This document shows positions 36,919-46,339 of a stretch of DNA of 64,000 nt, piece by piece. This DNA comes from Streptomyces sp. P9-A2 (GTDB taxonomy: Bacteria > Actinomycetota > Actinomycetes > Streptomycetales > Streptomycetaceae). The notes beneath the pieces were generated by a model. That model had not been told where the DNA came from. It did no database searches and worked only from the letters and a program-made list of their open reading frames with translations. The position numbers and the translations under genes were made by a program. The stretch covers positions 806,001-870,000 of the forward strand of contig NZ_JAZIFX010000001.1 in the NCBI RefSeq assembly GCF_036634175.1. The letters are read 5' to 3'. Positions within the stretch are counted from its first letter, which is position 1; each line of letters begins with the position of its first letter.

Positions 36919-37752
36919 CTACCGCCGCACCCCGCCACCCGACCGGAGCCCGCCGGTCTGCCCACCGACCTGCCCGCCGGCCTGCGGTTCGGGCTGCCGC
37001 CGGACCCCCCGGCCGGGCCGGTCCTTCGGCAGTCCCAGGAACCGGTAGCGGCGTTCCGGCCGCCCCGCCGCCCCGTACCGCAGGGAGACCTCGGCCCTGC
37101 CCACGGCGTGGAAGTGCTCCAGGTAGCGGCGGGCACTGACCCTGGAGACACCGGTGAGGGCGGCGCACTCGGTGGCCGACAGCGTGCCGTCGGCCTCGCG
37201 CAGGACGCGCTCGACGAGTTCGGCGGTCTCCACGCTCATGCCCTTGGGCAGCGCCGGCGCCGTGGCCATCGGTGCCTTCGCTCCGGCCAGGACCCGGTCG
37301 ATATCGGCCTGGCCCCGCACGACCGCGCCGAGCAGCCGGCCGCGCCGGACGGCGTACCGCTCCAGCCGCGCCCGCAGATCCTCGGAGTCGAACGGCTTCA
37401 GCAGATAGTCGACGACCCCCTGCCTGACCGCACCGCGCACCGCGTCGGCCTCCCGCGCGGCGCTGATGACCATCACGTCGCAGTCGTGGCCGGCGCTGCG
37501 CAGCCGGGGAATCACGTCGAGGCCGAACAGGTCCGGCAGATACAGGTCGAGCAGGACCAGATCGGGACGGAGCCCGTCCACCGCGGTGACCGCCTGCTCG
37601 CCGGTGCCGGCGACGCCGACGACCCGGAATCCCTCAACGCGTTCGACGAAGGCGCGGTGCACCCGGGCGACCATGAAGTCGTCGTCGACCACGAGCACGT
37701 CGATCGCACCGGCGCGCGCGGACCCCGCGTGCTCGCCATGTGTGCTGGTCAT
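36919..37752 (-). CDS. CitB/DcuR-type response regulator
   Basis: 277-residue response regulator. The receiver domain has the acidic pair in VLVVDDDF, the phosphoacceptor D in VLLDLYLPD, and the K in LLKPFDSEDLRARL. The C-terminal helix-turn-helix (ATECAALTGVSRVSARRYLEHFHAVGRAEVSLRYG) is the CitB-type domain found with kinases for carboxylic acids. A glycine/glutamine tail (QPEPQAGGQVGGQTGG) extends beyond the family norm. Its ATG overlaps the kinase stop by 4 bases, so kinase and regulator are coupled. The tct genes on the far side of the kinase are the natural targets. Confidence 0.9.
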   Translation of the reverse strand: MTSTHGEHAGSARAGAIDVLVVDDDFMVARVHRAFVERVEGFRVVGVAGTGEQAVTAVDGLRPDLVLLDLYLPDLFGLDVIPRLRSAGHDCDVMVISAAREADAVRGAVRQGVVDYLLKPFDSEDLRARLERYAVRRGRLLGAVVRGQADIDRVLAGAKAPMATAPALPKGMSVETAELVERVLREADGTLSATECAALTGVSRVSARRYLEHFHAVGRAEVSLRYGAAGRPERRYRFLGLPKDRPGRGVRRQPEPQAGGQVGGQTGGLRSGGGVRR

Positions 37753-39602
37753 CGGCCGGCTCCTTCCGCCACCGCGTCGGCGAGGTGGCTGACGGTCATG
37801 CGGGCGGTGAACATCGCACCCTCCGGGGTGTTGGTCACCGAGATCTCACCGCCGTGACGTTCGCAGACGAGACGGGTGAGCGCCAGGCCTATACCGCGCT
37901 CACCCTCCTGGGCGGCCTTGGTCGTGAAGCCGTGCTGGAAGACCTCCCGGGCCAGCTCGGGGGCGACGCCGGGGCCGGAGTCACGGACGACGATCTCCAC
38001 GCTGGCGGCGTCGTGGCGCAGCTCGACCTCGACCCAGGCCTCATGTCCGTCGTCCCTGGTCCCCCGCCCGTCACCCCCTGCCTCATGTCCGTCGTCCCCG
38101 GCCCCGGGGACGCCCCCGGTGGCCGCCGCCGCGTCCACCGCGTTGTCCACGAGGTTGCCCACGACCGTCGCCACGTCGGCGGCGTCCTCGGGGGCGAGCG
38201 GGTCCAGGGCGGTGCTGTCGGAGATGCGCAGGGCCACCCTGCGTTCGGCGGCGAGCGAGGCCTTCGCCGTCAGCAGGGCGGCGAGGGCCGTGTCCCGCAC
38301 CCGCCGGCTCAGCGTGACGTCGAGGGACTGGCGGCGCCGGCTCAAGGCCCGGATGTAGCGCACGACCTCGTCCTGTTCACCGATCTGGATGAGCCCGGAG
38401 ATCGTGTGCAGTTGGTTGGCGAACTCGTGGGCCTGGGCGCGCAGCAGCTCGGAGGAGCTGCGGAAGGACCCGATCTCCCGTTCCAGCCGGGCGAGTTCGG
38501 TGCGGTCCCGCAGGGTGGTGACCGAGCCGAGGGAGCGCCCGTCCTTGGCGACGGTCATCCGGTTCATCACCAGCACCCGGCCGTTTCGGACGACGACCTC
38601 GTCGCGCCGCCGGCCCGCCTCGTGCGGCGGCCGGGCACCCGCCCGGGGCCGCGGCCGGTCACTCCCCCGGGCCTGCGACCGATCACCGTCATTCCCCTGC
38701 GACCGATCACCGTCATCCCCCTGCGGCCGATCGCCTGCCCGGTGCGGTGTCCGGTCCCCCGCTTCGTGCTGCGTCCCGGCGAGCACGTCCCGCAGCCGCC
38801 CGTCGATACCGAGGGCGTCCAGGCTCTGGCCCACGCAGTCCTCGGGCAGGGCCAGCAGCCGTCGGCCCATCTCGTTGACGAGGGTGAGCCGGTGCTGCGG
38901 GTCGAGGGCGACCACGCCCTCGGCGATGCCGTACAGCATGGCTTCGCGGTGTTCGGCGAGTCCCGCGATCTCGCGCGGCTCCAGGCCCAGGCTCTGCCGC
39001 TTGACGCGTCGCGCGAGCAGCCAGGAGCCGGCCACCCCGAGCCCGCTGGCGATACCCAGGTAGGCCAGCAGGTACGAGGAGGCGCCACTGAGCCGCTGCC
39101 ACACCGTCGGGTCGGCCGCGCCGATCATCACCGTGCCGAGGTGGCGCCCCAGGTTGTCCTGGGTCGCGCCGAGGACCGGCACCTGGGCGACCCGTTCACG
39201 GCTGCCGTCGAGCGTCAGCGGGCCCGACCAGCCGCGACCGCGCACGGCGCCGTCCCCCGGGGGCAGCTGCCCGCCGATCACCGTGGGATTCGTGGAGGCG
39301 ACGATCCGGCCGTCCGGGCCGGCCACGGTCACCGAGGTGACCCCGGACTGGGTCTGGGTGGAGTTCACCAGCGCGGCCAGGGCCTCCCCGGGCACCGGCC
39401 GCACCAGCCGGTTGCGCACCAGCGGGTTCGCGGCCAGCTGTTCGGCGAGCGCGCCGACCCGACGGCCCTCGACCCGGTTGAAGGTCGCCTCCGACTGCGC
39501 CAGGGAGACCGCGGCGACCGCCAGCAGAACCATCACGACGATGGCGAGCTGGAGCACCAGCATCTCGCCCGCGAGGGTCTGACGACGGAAGGTGACGGCC
39601 AC
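37749..39602 (-). CDS. CitA/DcuS-type sensor histidine kinase
   Basis: 617-residue membrane kinase. TM1 (LQLAIVVMVLLAVAAVSLA) and TM2 (SSYLLAYLGIASGLGVAGSWLLA) enclose a periplasmic sCache sensor. A PAS domain follows (~200-250 and ~340-370), interrupted by ~60 residues of low-complexity repeats (GDRPQGDDGDRSQGNDGDRS). The dimerisation box AQAHEFANQLHTISGLI holds the phosphorylated H, and the ATPase has DNAVDAAA and DSGPGV...GERGIGLALTRLV. A second short repeat (DDGHEAGGDGRGTRDDGHEA) lies inside the ATPase. Start is placed at GTG 39602 after GGAGAG; 39635 is the longer option. It is divergent from tctC, so it likely senses the same acid. Confidence 0.88.
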   Translation of the reverse strand: MAVTFRRQTLAGEMLVLQLAIVVMVLLAVAAVSLAQSEATFNRVEGRRVGALAEQLAANPLVRNRLVRPVPGEALAALVNSTQTQSGVTSVTVAGPDGRIVASTNPTVIGGQLPPGDGAVRGRGWSGPLTLDGSRERVAQVPVLGATQDNLGRHLGTVMIGAADPTVWQRLSGASSYLLAYLGIASGLGVAGSWLLARRVKRQSLGLEPREIAGLAEHREAMLYGIAEGVVALDPQHRLTLVNEMGRRLLALPEDCVGQSLDALGIDGRLRDVLAGTQHEAGDRTPHRAGDRPQGDDGDRSQGNDGDRSQARGSDRPRPRAGARPPHEAGRRRDEVVVRNGRVLVMNRMTVAKDGRSLGSVTTLRDRTELARLEREIGSFRSSSELLRAQAHEFANQLHTISGLIQIGEQDEVVRYIRALSRRRQSLDVTLSRRVRDTALAALLTAKASLAAERRVALRISDSTALDPLAPEDAADVATVVGNLVDNAVDAAAATGGVPGAGDDGHEAGGDGRGTRDDGHEAWVEVELRHDAASVEIVVRDSGPGVAPELAREVFQHGFTTKAAQEGERGIGLALTRLVCERHGGEISVTNTPEGAMFTARMTVSHLADAVAEGAGR

Positions 39603-40001
39603 GACGTACCCGATCTCTCCTGCCGCCGGACTCACCTGCCGACGGGCTCTCCTTGCCGACGGACTCTCCGGCCGGCGATGCCCCGTGCCCCGACGGGCAC
39701 GACGAGGTGCGGCGCGGGCGGCGGGCGCCCCATCATGGCGCCCACCCGCGTCTCACGGGAAGGGATGTTCCCAGGTGAACGTGTGCAGGCGGACACCGGA
39801 GCGCCCTGCGACGCGCCGACCCGACGAGGCGAAGAGGCGAAGAGGCGAAGAGGCGAAGAGGCGCTGACGCAATGACCAGAACCTCCGTTGGTTCCGCAAG
39901 CGGGACAGCCGGGCGGTGCGCGTGCACCATATGGCGCACGTCACCCACCCCACAGGGCTCTGCGTGACCCCCAGACGATCGACCGACAGGTGGTGGCATT
40001 C
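39603..40001. promoter_or_regulatory. shared control region of citAB-like and tctCBA genes
   Basis: 399 bases between divergent starts. It holds an inverted repeat GGGCGCC...GGCGCCC near 39725-39742 as a candidate response-regulator site and four 8-bp repeats at 39831-39862. No gene is recognised. Confidence 0.55.
39831..39862. repeat. 8-bp tandem repeat, four copies
   Basis: Four exact GAAGAGGC units, plus a partial unit before them, in the promoter region of tctC. Copy-number change would alter promoter spacing. Confidence 0.85.
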
Positions 40002-40985
40002 GTGCGCCTGCGCATCCCCCTGGCCCTGTTCGGGGCCGCCGCGCTGGTACTCGTGGGTCCGCCGCTGCTCACGACCGGCAGCGGCACCGAGACCGGCACA
40101 CAGATACCGGGCCTGCGCTTCATGGTTCCCAACACGCCCGGCGGCGGTTACGACATCACGGCCCGTACGGCCGCGAAGAACGCCGAGGACGCCGGACTCA
40201 CCCACAACATCGAGGTGTTCAACCTGCCCGGCGCCGGCGGCACCGTCGGTCTCAGCAGGCTGGTGAGCGAGCACGGCAACGGCAAGCTCGCCATGTCGAT
40301 GGGCCTGGGTGTCGTCGGCGCCGTCCGGTCCAACGGCGCGCCGAAGACCCTCGCCGACACCACCCCTGTCGCCCGGCTCACCGAGGAGCAGGACGTCGTC
40401 GTGGTCGCCAAGGACTCCCCTTACAAGACGATCGACGACCTGATCGGTGCCTGGAAGGAGAGCCCCGGCAAGGTGCCGGTGGGCGGCGGCTCCTCGCCCG
40501 GCGGGCCCGACCATCTCGCGCCGATGCTGATGGCGCGGGCCGCCGGGATAGCCCCGAAGCAGGTCAACTACATCCCGTTCGACGGTGGTGGCGAACTGCT
40601 CGCCTCGATCCTCGGCGACAAGGTCGGGTTCGGCGTGTCCGGTGTGGGCGAGTACCTCGACCAGATCAAGGCGGGCGAGCTGCGCCTGCTCGCGGTCACC
40701 GGACCCGAGCGGGTCCCCGGGCTGGACGCGCCCACACTGCAGGAGGCGGGATACGACGTGAGCTTCACCAACTGGCGGGGCATCGTGGCCCCTCCCGGTC
40801 TGACCGACGCCGAGCGCGACCAACTCATCACTCTGGTGGAGAAGCTGCACGACTCGGATGAATGGCGCGCGTCCATGAAGCAGAACGGCTGGGACGACGC
40901 CTTCCTGACGGGTGAGGAGTTCGGCGACTTCCTGGACGCCGAGGACACGCGCGTGGTGTCCGTTCTGAAGGAGCTCGGACTGTGA
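40002..40985 (+). CDS. tctC: tripartite tricarboxylate transporter, binding protein
   Basis: 327-residue secreted or membrane-tethered solute-binding protein. The N-terminus is a signal/anchor segment (MRLRIPLALFGAAALVLVGPP) without a lipobox cysteine. The Bug/TctC fold shows PNTPGGGYDITAR and NLPGAGGTVGLSRL, the conserved ligand loops, and GGGSSPGGPDH. GTG at 40002 follows AGGTGG and gives a proper signal peptide. It is the first gene of tctCBA, which takes up citrate or related di/tricarboxylates using an ion gradient. The next start overlaps its stop. Confidence 0.9.
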   Translation: MRLRIPLALFGAAALVLVGPPLLTTGSGTETGTQIPGLRFMVPNTPGGGYDITARTAAKNAEDAGLTHNIEVFNLPGAGGTVGLSRLVSEHGNGKLAMSMGLGVVGAVRSNGAPKTLADTTPVARLTEEQDVVVVAKDSPYKTIDDLIGAWKESPGKVPVGGGSSPGGPDHLAPMLMARAAGIAPKQVNYIPFDGGGELLASILGDKVGFGVSGVGEYLDQIKAGELRLLAVTGPERVPGLDAPTLQEAGYDVSFTNWRGIVAPPGLTDAERDQLITLVEKLHDSDEWRASMKQNGWDDAFLTGEEFGDFLDAEDTRVVSVLKELGL

Positions 40986-41518
40986 CGACACCGACCACCG
41001 GCCTGTCCCCCGCGCCCGCCGAACAGCGATCCTGGCTGCGCGACCACTCCGAACTCGGTGTTTGCGTATTGCTGTTGGTACTCGGCGTGCTCGTTCTGGC
41101 CGATGCCCTCACCATGGACGTCGACATCACCCAGCGCGGCCCCGTCGGGCCGAAGACGGTGCCCGTCGTGGTCGGCGCCGGACTCCTCGCAGTCGCCGCC
41201 CTGCTCGCGGTGGACGTCATGCGCGGCGGGCGGGGCCGGGCCGAGACCGGCGAGGACGTCGACCTGTCCGAACCCGCCGACTGGCGCACGGTGCTGCTGC
41301 TCACCGGGGTGTTCCTCGGCTCGGCCGTGCTCATCGAACCGCTCGGCTTCCCCGTGGCCGGCGCACTGCTCTTCTGGGGGGCCGCCTTCGCCCTCGGCAG
41401 CCGCAGATTCGACCGCGACCCGCTGATCGCCGCGACCGTCTCCCTCGTCGCCTACACCGTGTTCAACAACCTGCTCGGAGTGCCGCTGCCCGGTGGTCCA
41501 CTGATGGGAGTGCTGTGA
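40982..41518 (+). CDS. tctB: tripartite tricarboxylate transporter, small subunit
   Basis: 178-residue four-span membrane protein, the small TctB subunit. [20 protein letters not shown] forms TM1, [24 protein letters not shown]2, and two more spans close the protein. GPVGPKTVP is the family's conserved loop. GTG overlaps the tctC stop by 4 bases; the gap to tctA is one base. With TctA it forms the membrane part of the carrier. Confidence 0.9.
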   Translation: MTTPTTGLSPAPAEQRSWLRDHSELGVCVLLLVLGVLVLADALTMDVDITQRGPVGPKTVPVVVGAGLLAVAALLAVDVMRGGRGRAETGEDVDLSEPADWRTVLLLTGVFLGSAVLIEPLGFPVAGALLFWGAAFALGSRRFDRDPLIAATVSLVAYTVFNNLLGVPLPGGPLMGVL

Positions 41519-41519
41519 C

Positions 41520-43013
41520 GTGAACGCCCTCAACTCCCTTCTGGACGGCTTCGGTACCGCGCTGACCCCGGTCAACCTGCTGTGGGCCGCGATCGGTGTA
41601 CTGCTGGGCACCGCGATCGGCGTGCTGCCCGGTATCGGTCCGGCGATGGCGGTGGCGTTGCTACTGCCGGTGACGTACGGACTTGAGCCGATCGGCGCGT
41701 TCATCATGTTCGCGGGGATCTACTACGGTGCGATGTTCGGTGGTTCGACCACCTCGATCCTGCTGAACACACCCGGAGAGAGCGCCGCCGTGGTGGCGGC
41801 CATGGAGGGCAACCCCATGGCCAAGTCGGGCCGTGGTGCGCAGGCACTGGCGGCCGCCGCGATCGGTCACTTCGCGGGCGGCATGGTCGGCACGATTCTG
41901 CTGGTCGTGCTGGCGCCGGCGGTCGCCGAACTCGCCGTGGACATCGGCGCTCCGGACTACTTCGCCATCATGGTGCTGGCGTTCATCGCCGTGACGTCGG
42001 TCCTGGGTTCGTCGCGGATCCGGGGGCTGGCCTCACTGCTGATCGGCCTGACGATCGGTCTGGTGGGCCTGGACCGGATGACCGGCCAGCAGCGGCTGAC
42101 CTTCGGCTCCCTCCAACTGGCCGACGGCATCGACGTGGTGATCGTCGCGGTGGGCCTGTTCGCCATCGGAGAGGCGCTGTGGGTCGCCGCGCATCTGCGG
42201 CGCAGGCCGCCCGAGCCGATTCCGGTGGGCCTGCCGTGGCTGAGCCGCGGCGATGTGCGGCGCACGTGGAAGTCCTGGGCGCGCGGCCCGTTCATCGGCT
42301 TCCCGTTCGGCGCGATCCCGGCAGGCGGCGCGGAGATCCCGACGTTCCTGTCGTACGTCACGGAAAAGCGGCTGTCCAAGCACAAGGACGAGTGGGGCAA
42401 GGGCGCCATCGAGGGCGTGGCGGGGCCGGAGTCGGCGGCGTCCGCCTCGGCGGCCGGCACGCTGGTGTCCATGCTGACGCTGGGTCTGCCGACCACCGCG
42501 GTCGCGGCGGTGATGCTGGCCGCCTTCCAGCAGTACGGCATTCAGCCGGGTCCGCTGCTCTTCGAACGGGAACCCGACCTGGTGTGGGGCCTCATCGCCT
42601 CGCTGTTCGTCGGCATGGTGCTGCTGCTCGCCCTCAACCTGCCACTGGCACCGGTGTGGGCGAAGCTGCTGCGCATCCCGCGGCCGTACCTCTACGCCGG
42701 GATCCTGTTCTTCGCGGCGATCGGCGCGTACGCGGTCGGTGGCGAGGTGATCGATCTGGTGATCCTGCTGATCATCGGCCTGATCGGCTTCGGTATGCGG
42801 AGATACGGTCTGCCGGTCCTGCCCGCCATCATCGCCGTCATCCTCGGCCCGGCCGCCGAGCAGCAGCTCCGTCGCGCGCTGCAGATCAGTGACGGCGGTG
42901 TCTCGGGCCTGGTCAACACACCCTTCTCGGTCACCGTGTACGTGATCGTCGCGTTGCTGCTGGCCTGGCCGCTGTTGAAGAAGATGGTGACCCGCCGGCG
43001 CGCCGAGCGCTGA
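41520..43013 (+). CDS. tctA: tripartite tricarboxylate transporter, large permease
   Basis: 497-residue polytopic membrane protein with about 11-12 spans. The family signature [18 protein letters not shown] and [21 protein letters not shown] near residues 40-85 is present, as is the symmetric [33 protein letters not shown] in the second half. GTG start with one base after tctB's stop. A perfect 22-bp-arm hairpin ends the operon 28 bases after the stop. Ion coupling (Na+ or H+) cannot be told. Confidence 0.92.
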   Translation: MNALNSLLDGFGTALTPVNLLWAAIGVLLGTAIGVLPGIGPAMAVALLLPVTYGLEPIGAFIMFAGIYYGAMFGGSTTSILLNTPGESAAVVAAMEGNPMAKSGRGAQALAAAAIGHFAGGMVGTILLVVLAPAVAELAVDIGAPDYFAIMVLAFIAVTSVLGSSRIRGLASLLIGLTIGLVGLDRMTGQQRLTFGSLQLADGIDVVIVAVGLFAIGEALWVAAHLRRRPPEPIPVGLPWLSRGDVRRTWKSWARGPFIGFPFGAIPAGGAEIPTFLSYVTEKRLSKHKDEWGKGAIEGVAGPESAASASAAGTLVSMLTLGLPTTAVAAVMLAAFQQYGIQPGPLLFEREPDLVWGLIASLFVGMVLLLALNLPLAPVWAKLLRIPRPYLYAGILFFAAIGAYAVGGEVIDLVILLIIGLIGFGMRRYGLPVLPAIIAVILGPAAEQQLRRALQISDGGVSGLVNTPFSVTVYVIVALLLAWPLLKKMVTRRRAER

Positions 43014-43041
43014 TCCCGGTCGCGGGATTCTCCCCCGAGGA

Positions 43042-43085
43042 CATCTCATGGGCGTGGCGCACATGTGCGCCACGCCCATGAGATG
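43042..43085 (+). terminator. perfect 44-base palindromic terminator
   Basis: Both 22-bp arms match without error and meet with no spacer (43042-43063 and 43064-43085), so the hairpin loop must open from the central bases. It follows tctA by 28 bases. Confidence 0.9.
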
Positions 43086-43232
43086 CATGGAACCCGTGGA
43101 GGCCAACCGCACGACACCCGATGGAGCGAACGCGCGCACTCCACCGGGCCGACCGTACGGGCACCACCACACCCGGTACTCCCTCACCTCAACCTCTTGA
43201 CGCGTCACTGACAAGGTGACTTCATGTCCTTA

Positions 43233-43246
43233 TGGGAGCGCTCCCA
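43233..43246. promoter_or_regulatory. CebR-type operator
   Basis: Perfect 14-bp palindrome TGGGAGCGCTCCCA, the established CebR box of streptomycetes that represses cellulose/cello-oligosaccharide genes until cellobiose is present. It sits 23 bases upstream of the esterase start, so repression would block its promoter or early transcript. Confidence 0.85.
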
Positions 43247-43269
43247 CGTCGCCTGGAGAAGGGAACACC

Positions 43270-44379
43270 ATGCGCGTCATCGGCCACTTACCGTTACGAG
43301 CTCTACTCGTACTGACCGCTCTGCTCCTTCCGCTCGGCCTCACCCTCACTCCCCCCTTCGCACCACGCGCGGCCGCCGCGCCGGACGCGGCCCCCGTCCG
43401 CATCATGCCGCTGGGCGACTCGATCACCGGCTCACCGGGCTGCTGGCGGGCCCTGCTGTGGAACCGGTTGCTGGACGCCGGCCACACGGACATCGACTTC
43501 GTGGGCACCCTCCCCGGCCAGGGGTGCGGCATGGCGTACGACGGCGACAACGAGGGTCACGGCGGCGAACTGGTGACCAACCTCGCCGACCAGAACCTGC
43601 TGCCCGGACGGCTGGCGGCGACCCGGCCGGACATCGTTGTCATGCACTTCGGTACGAACGATGTCTGGAGCGGCATCTCCCCCGACCGTATCCTCGCCGC
43701 CTACACCGAACTGGTGACTCAGATGCGGGCGGCCAACCCGGACACGCGGCTCCTGGTCGCCCAGATCATCCCGATGAACCCCGCCGGCTGCACCGGCTGC
43801 GCCCAGCGCGTCGCCGACCTCAACGCGCGGATTCCCGGGTGGGCCGCGGAGACGAGTACCGCCCGTTCCCCGGTGGCCGTGGTCGACCAGTGGACGGGCT
43901 TCGACACCGCCGCCGACACCTACGACGGTGTACACCCGGGCGACGCCGGCAACGAGAAGATCGCCGCCCGCTGGTACCCCGCCCTGGCAGCCGCCCTCGA
44001 TCAGGGCGGCCCCGGTGATCCCGGCGACCCGGGCGATCCGGGCGGCCCCGGTGACGACGCCACCTGCACCGCGTCGTTCCGGGCCGGTTCGGCCTGGCAG
44101 GGCGGCTATCAGGCCGAAGTGACGGTACAAAACACCTCCGCCGTCGCGCTCACCGGCTGGACCGTGACGGTCGCACCGGCCGACGGCGCGCGGCTGACCC
44201 AGGTATGGGGCGGCACCCTCGGCACTGTCGACGACGGCACGGCGACCGTCACCGACGCGGGCTGGAACGGCGCCCTGGCTCCCGGCGCGAGCACTTCCTT
44301 CGGCTTCATCGCGAGCACCCCGGCAACGTCCGGGGCTCCGGCGGCAACCGTCGACTGCACGGCCACCGCACCCTTTTGA
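43270..44379 (+). CDS. secreted SGNH esterase with CBM2
   Basis: 369-residue secreted enzyme. Signal peptide residues ~1-38 end at an AAAA-type site after TPPFAPRA. The SGNH/GDSL hydrolase domain shows S51 in GDSITG, a HFGTND block, and D219/H222 in YDGVHPGD; this matches the CE3-like acetyl xylan esterase group. A GPGDPGDPGDPGGPGD linker joins a C-terminal cellulose-binding CBM2 (CTASFRAGSAWQGGYQAEV to the last cysteine in VDCTAT). It should deacetylate plant cell-wall polysaccharide while bound to cellulose. The CebR box explains expected induction on cellulose. Confidence 0.9.
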   Translation: MRVIGHLPLRALLVLTALLLPLGLTLTPPFAPRAAAAPDAAPVRIMPLGDSITGSPGCWRALLWNRLLDAGHTDIDFVGTLPGQGCGMAYDGDNEGHGGELVTNLADQNLLPGRLAATRPDIVVMHFGTNDVWSGISPDRILAAYTELVTQMRAANPDTRLLVAQIIPMNPAGCTGCAQRVADLNARIPGWAAETSTARSPVAVVDQWTGFDTAADTYDGVHPGDAGNEKIAARWYPALAAALDQGGPGDPGDPGDPGGPGDDATCTASFRAGSAWQGGYQAEVTVQNTSAVALTGWTVTVAPADGARLTQVWGGTLGTVDDGTATVTDAGWNGALAPGASTSFGFIASTPATSGAPAATVDCTATAPF

Positions 44380-44579
44380 CCCACGGCGCACATACAGCAG
44401 TCCCCTGCACAACAGCTCCTCCGCACAGCAGCCGCACCGGCGCACGCTCCGCACCCCCACAGCACACATGACGCACTCTCATGAACCACGGCACGGAAAC
44501 GAACCAGGACCGAATCCGGGACCGGCCCCGAACCGGCCCCTATCACCCGAGCCACCCGAATCCCCACTCTGGAGCCGCC

Positions 44580-46259
44580 ATGAGATCCCGCACGCCCACC
44601 CCCACCCACACACCCGCCCCGGCTTCCACCCGCGCCACCCCGCTCCCCCGTGCGGTCGGTCTGGTCGCCGCCCTCCTGGGTCTCCTGCTCCCGCTGCTCG
44701 CCCTCGGCACCCCGGCGCACGCGGCACCCACCGGCTTCCGCGTCGAGAACGGACGACTGCTGGAGGCTTCCGGGAACGACTTCGTGATGCGCGGGGTCAA
44801 CCATGCCCATACCTGGTACACGGACCGGATCAGTTCCCTCGCGCACATCAAGGCCAAGGGCGCCAACACCGTGCGCGTGGTCCTCTCCAGCGGCGACCGG
44901 TGGACCGCCAACAACGCCGCCGACGTGGCGAATGTCGTCGCGCAGTGCAAGCAGAACCGGCTGATCTGTGTCCTGGAGGTGCACGACACCACCGGTTACG
45001 GGGAGCAGAGCGGAGCGGTCACCCTCTCCCGCGCCGCCGACTACTGGATCGGCGTCCGGAGCGCGCTGACCGGCCAGGAGGACCACGTCGTCGTCAACAT
45101 CGGCAACGAGCCCTACGGCAACACCAACTACGCGAGCTGGACAGCGGACACCAAGGCCGCCATCCAGAAGCTGCGCAACGCGGGTTTCGACCACACGCTG
45201 ATGGTCGACGCCCCCAACTGGGGCCAGGACTGGGCGTTCACCATGCGCGACAACGCCGCCTCGGTGTTCGCCGCCGACCCGGACGCCAACACGGTGTTCT
45301 CCATCCACATGTACGGCGTCTTCGATACCGCCGCCGAGGTCAGCGACTACCTGGGCCGCTTCGTCTCCGCGCGACTCCCGATCGTGGTGGGCGAGTTCGG
45401 CCACGACCACTCGGACGGGAACCCCGATGAGGACGCCATCCTGGCCGTCACCCAGCAGCTCGGCCTCGGCTATCTCGGCTGGTCCTGGAGCGGCAACGGC
45501 GGTGGGGTCGAGTACCTGGACATGGTCACGAGCTTCGACCCGGACCGGCTGACCAGTTGGGGGCAGCGCCTCTTCAACGGTGCCAACGGCATCGCCGCGA
45601 CCTCCGAGGAGGCCGAGATCTACTCGTCCGGATCAGGCGGCGACACCACGGCCCCGACCGCCCCCGGCAGGCCGGCCGCCTCCTCGGTGACCTCGTCGTC
45701 GGCCACGCTCTCCTGGGCGGCGGCCACCGACGAGAACGGAGTGACGGGCTACGACGTCGTCCGGATCAGTGGCGGCGAGGAGACGGCCGTCACCACGACC
45801 GCAAGCACTTCCACCACCCTCACCGGCCTCTCTTCCGAGACCTCCTACACGTTCGCCGTGTACGCCCGGGACGCGGCCGGCAACCGCTCGCCGCGCTCCG
45901 GCACGGTGGCGGTCACCACGTCCCCCGGCGGGAGCCAGGGCTCCTGCGCGGTCGCCTACCGGGTGACGAACGAGTGGCCCGGCGGCTTCCAGGGCGAGGT
46001 CGTCATCCACAACACCGGCAGCTCGGCGGTCGACGGCTGGACTCTGAACTGGGTCTTCCCCGGTGCCCAGCGCATCACCAACATGTGGGGCGGCACCCCT
46101 GTCCAGAGCGATTCCGAGGTCAGTGTCGCCTCGGCTTCCTACACCGCGTCGATCCCCGCGACGGGCTCCGTCACTCTCGGCTTCACCGCTACCACGACGG
46201 ACGGCAACCCCGGTCCGTCGGCGTTCACCCTCAACGGGGCCCTCTGCTCCGCGGCCTGA
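44580..46259 (+). CDS. secreted GH5 beta-mannanase with FnIII and CBM2
   Basis: 559-residue secreted enzyme. A long signal peptide (residues ~1-48, ending HAA) precedes the GH5 domain, in which E177 (NIGNEPYG) is the acid/base and E272 (VVGEFGHD) the nucleophile. GFRVENGRLLEASGNDFVMRG and LGYLGWSWSGNGGGVEYLD match streptomycete mannanases (GH5_8), so beta-1,4-mannan is the likely substrate. An FnIII module (DTTAPTAPGRPAASSV onward, ~345-435) and a C-terminal CBM2 (~455-559, CAVAYRVTNEWPGGFQGEV to the final cysteine) follow. No CebR box is seen in its own 200-base upstream region, so it may be read from the esterase promoter or be independently controlled. Confidence 0.9.
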   Translation: MRSRTPTPTHTPAPASTRATPLPRAVGLVAALLGLLLPLLALGTPAHAAPTGFRVENGRLLEASGNDFVMRGVNHAHTWYTDRISSLAHIKAKGANTVRVVLSSGDRWTANNAADVANVVAQCKQNRLICVLEVHDTTGYGEQSGAVTLSRAADYWIGVRSALTGQEDHVVVNIGNEPYGNTNYASWTADTKAAIQKLRNAGFDHTLMVDAPNWGQDWAFTMRDNAASVFAADPDANTVFSIHMYGVFDTAAEVSDYLGRFVSARLPIVVGEFGHDHSDGNPDEDAILAVTQQLGLGYLGWSWSGNGGGVEYLDMVTSFDPDRLTSWGQRLFNGANGIAATSEEAEIYSSGSGGDTTAPTAPGRPAASSVTSSSATLSWAAATDENGVTGYDVVRISGGEETAVTTTASTSTTLTGLSSETSYTFAVYARDAAGNRSPRSGTVAVTTSPGGSQGSCAVAYRVTNEWPGGFQGEVVIHNTGSSAVDGWTLNWVFPGAQRITNMWGGTPVQSDSEVSVASASYTASIPATGSVTLGFTATTTDGNPGPSAFTLNGALCSAA

Positions 46260-46265
46260 CGAACG

Positions 46266-46305
46266 CGCTGCCCGGGAGGGTGCCCTCGTCCCCTTCCGGG
46301 CAGCG
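46266..46305. terminator. bidirectional hairpin terminator
   Basis: 10-bp arms (46266-46275 with 46296-46305) with further pairing inside, between the convergent mannanase and sortase genes. Confidence 0.75.
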
Positions 46306-46339
46306 ATCCATTCGAGTCGGCCCGACCGTTCTGTGCGGG

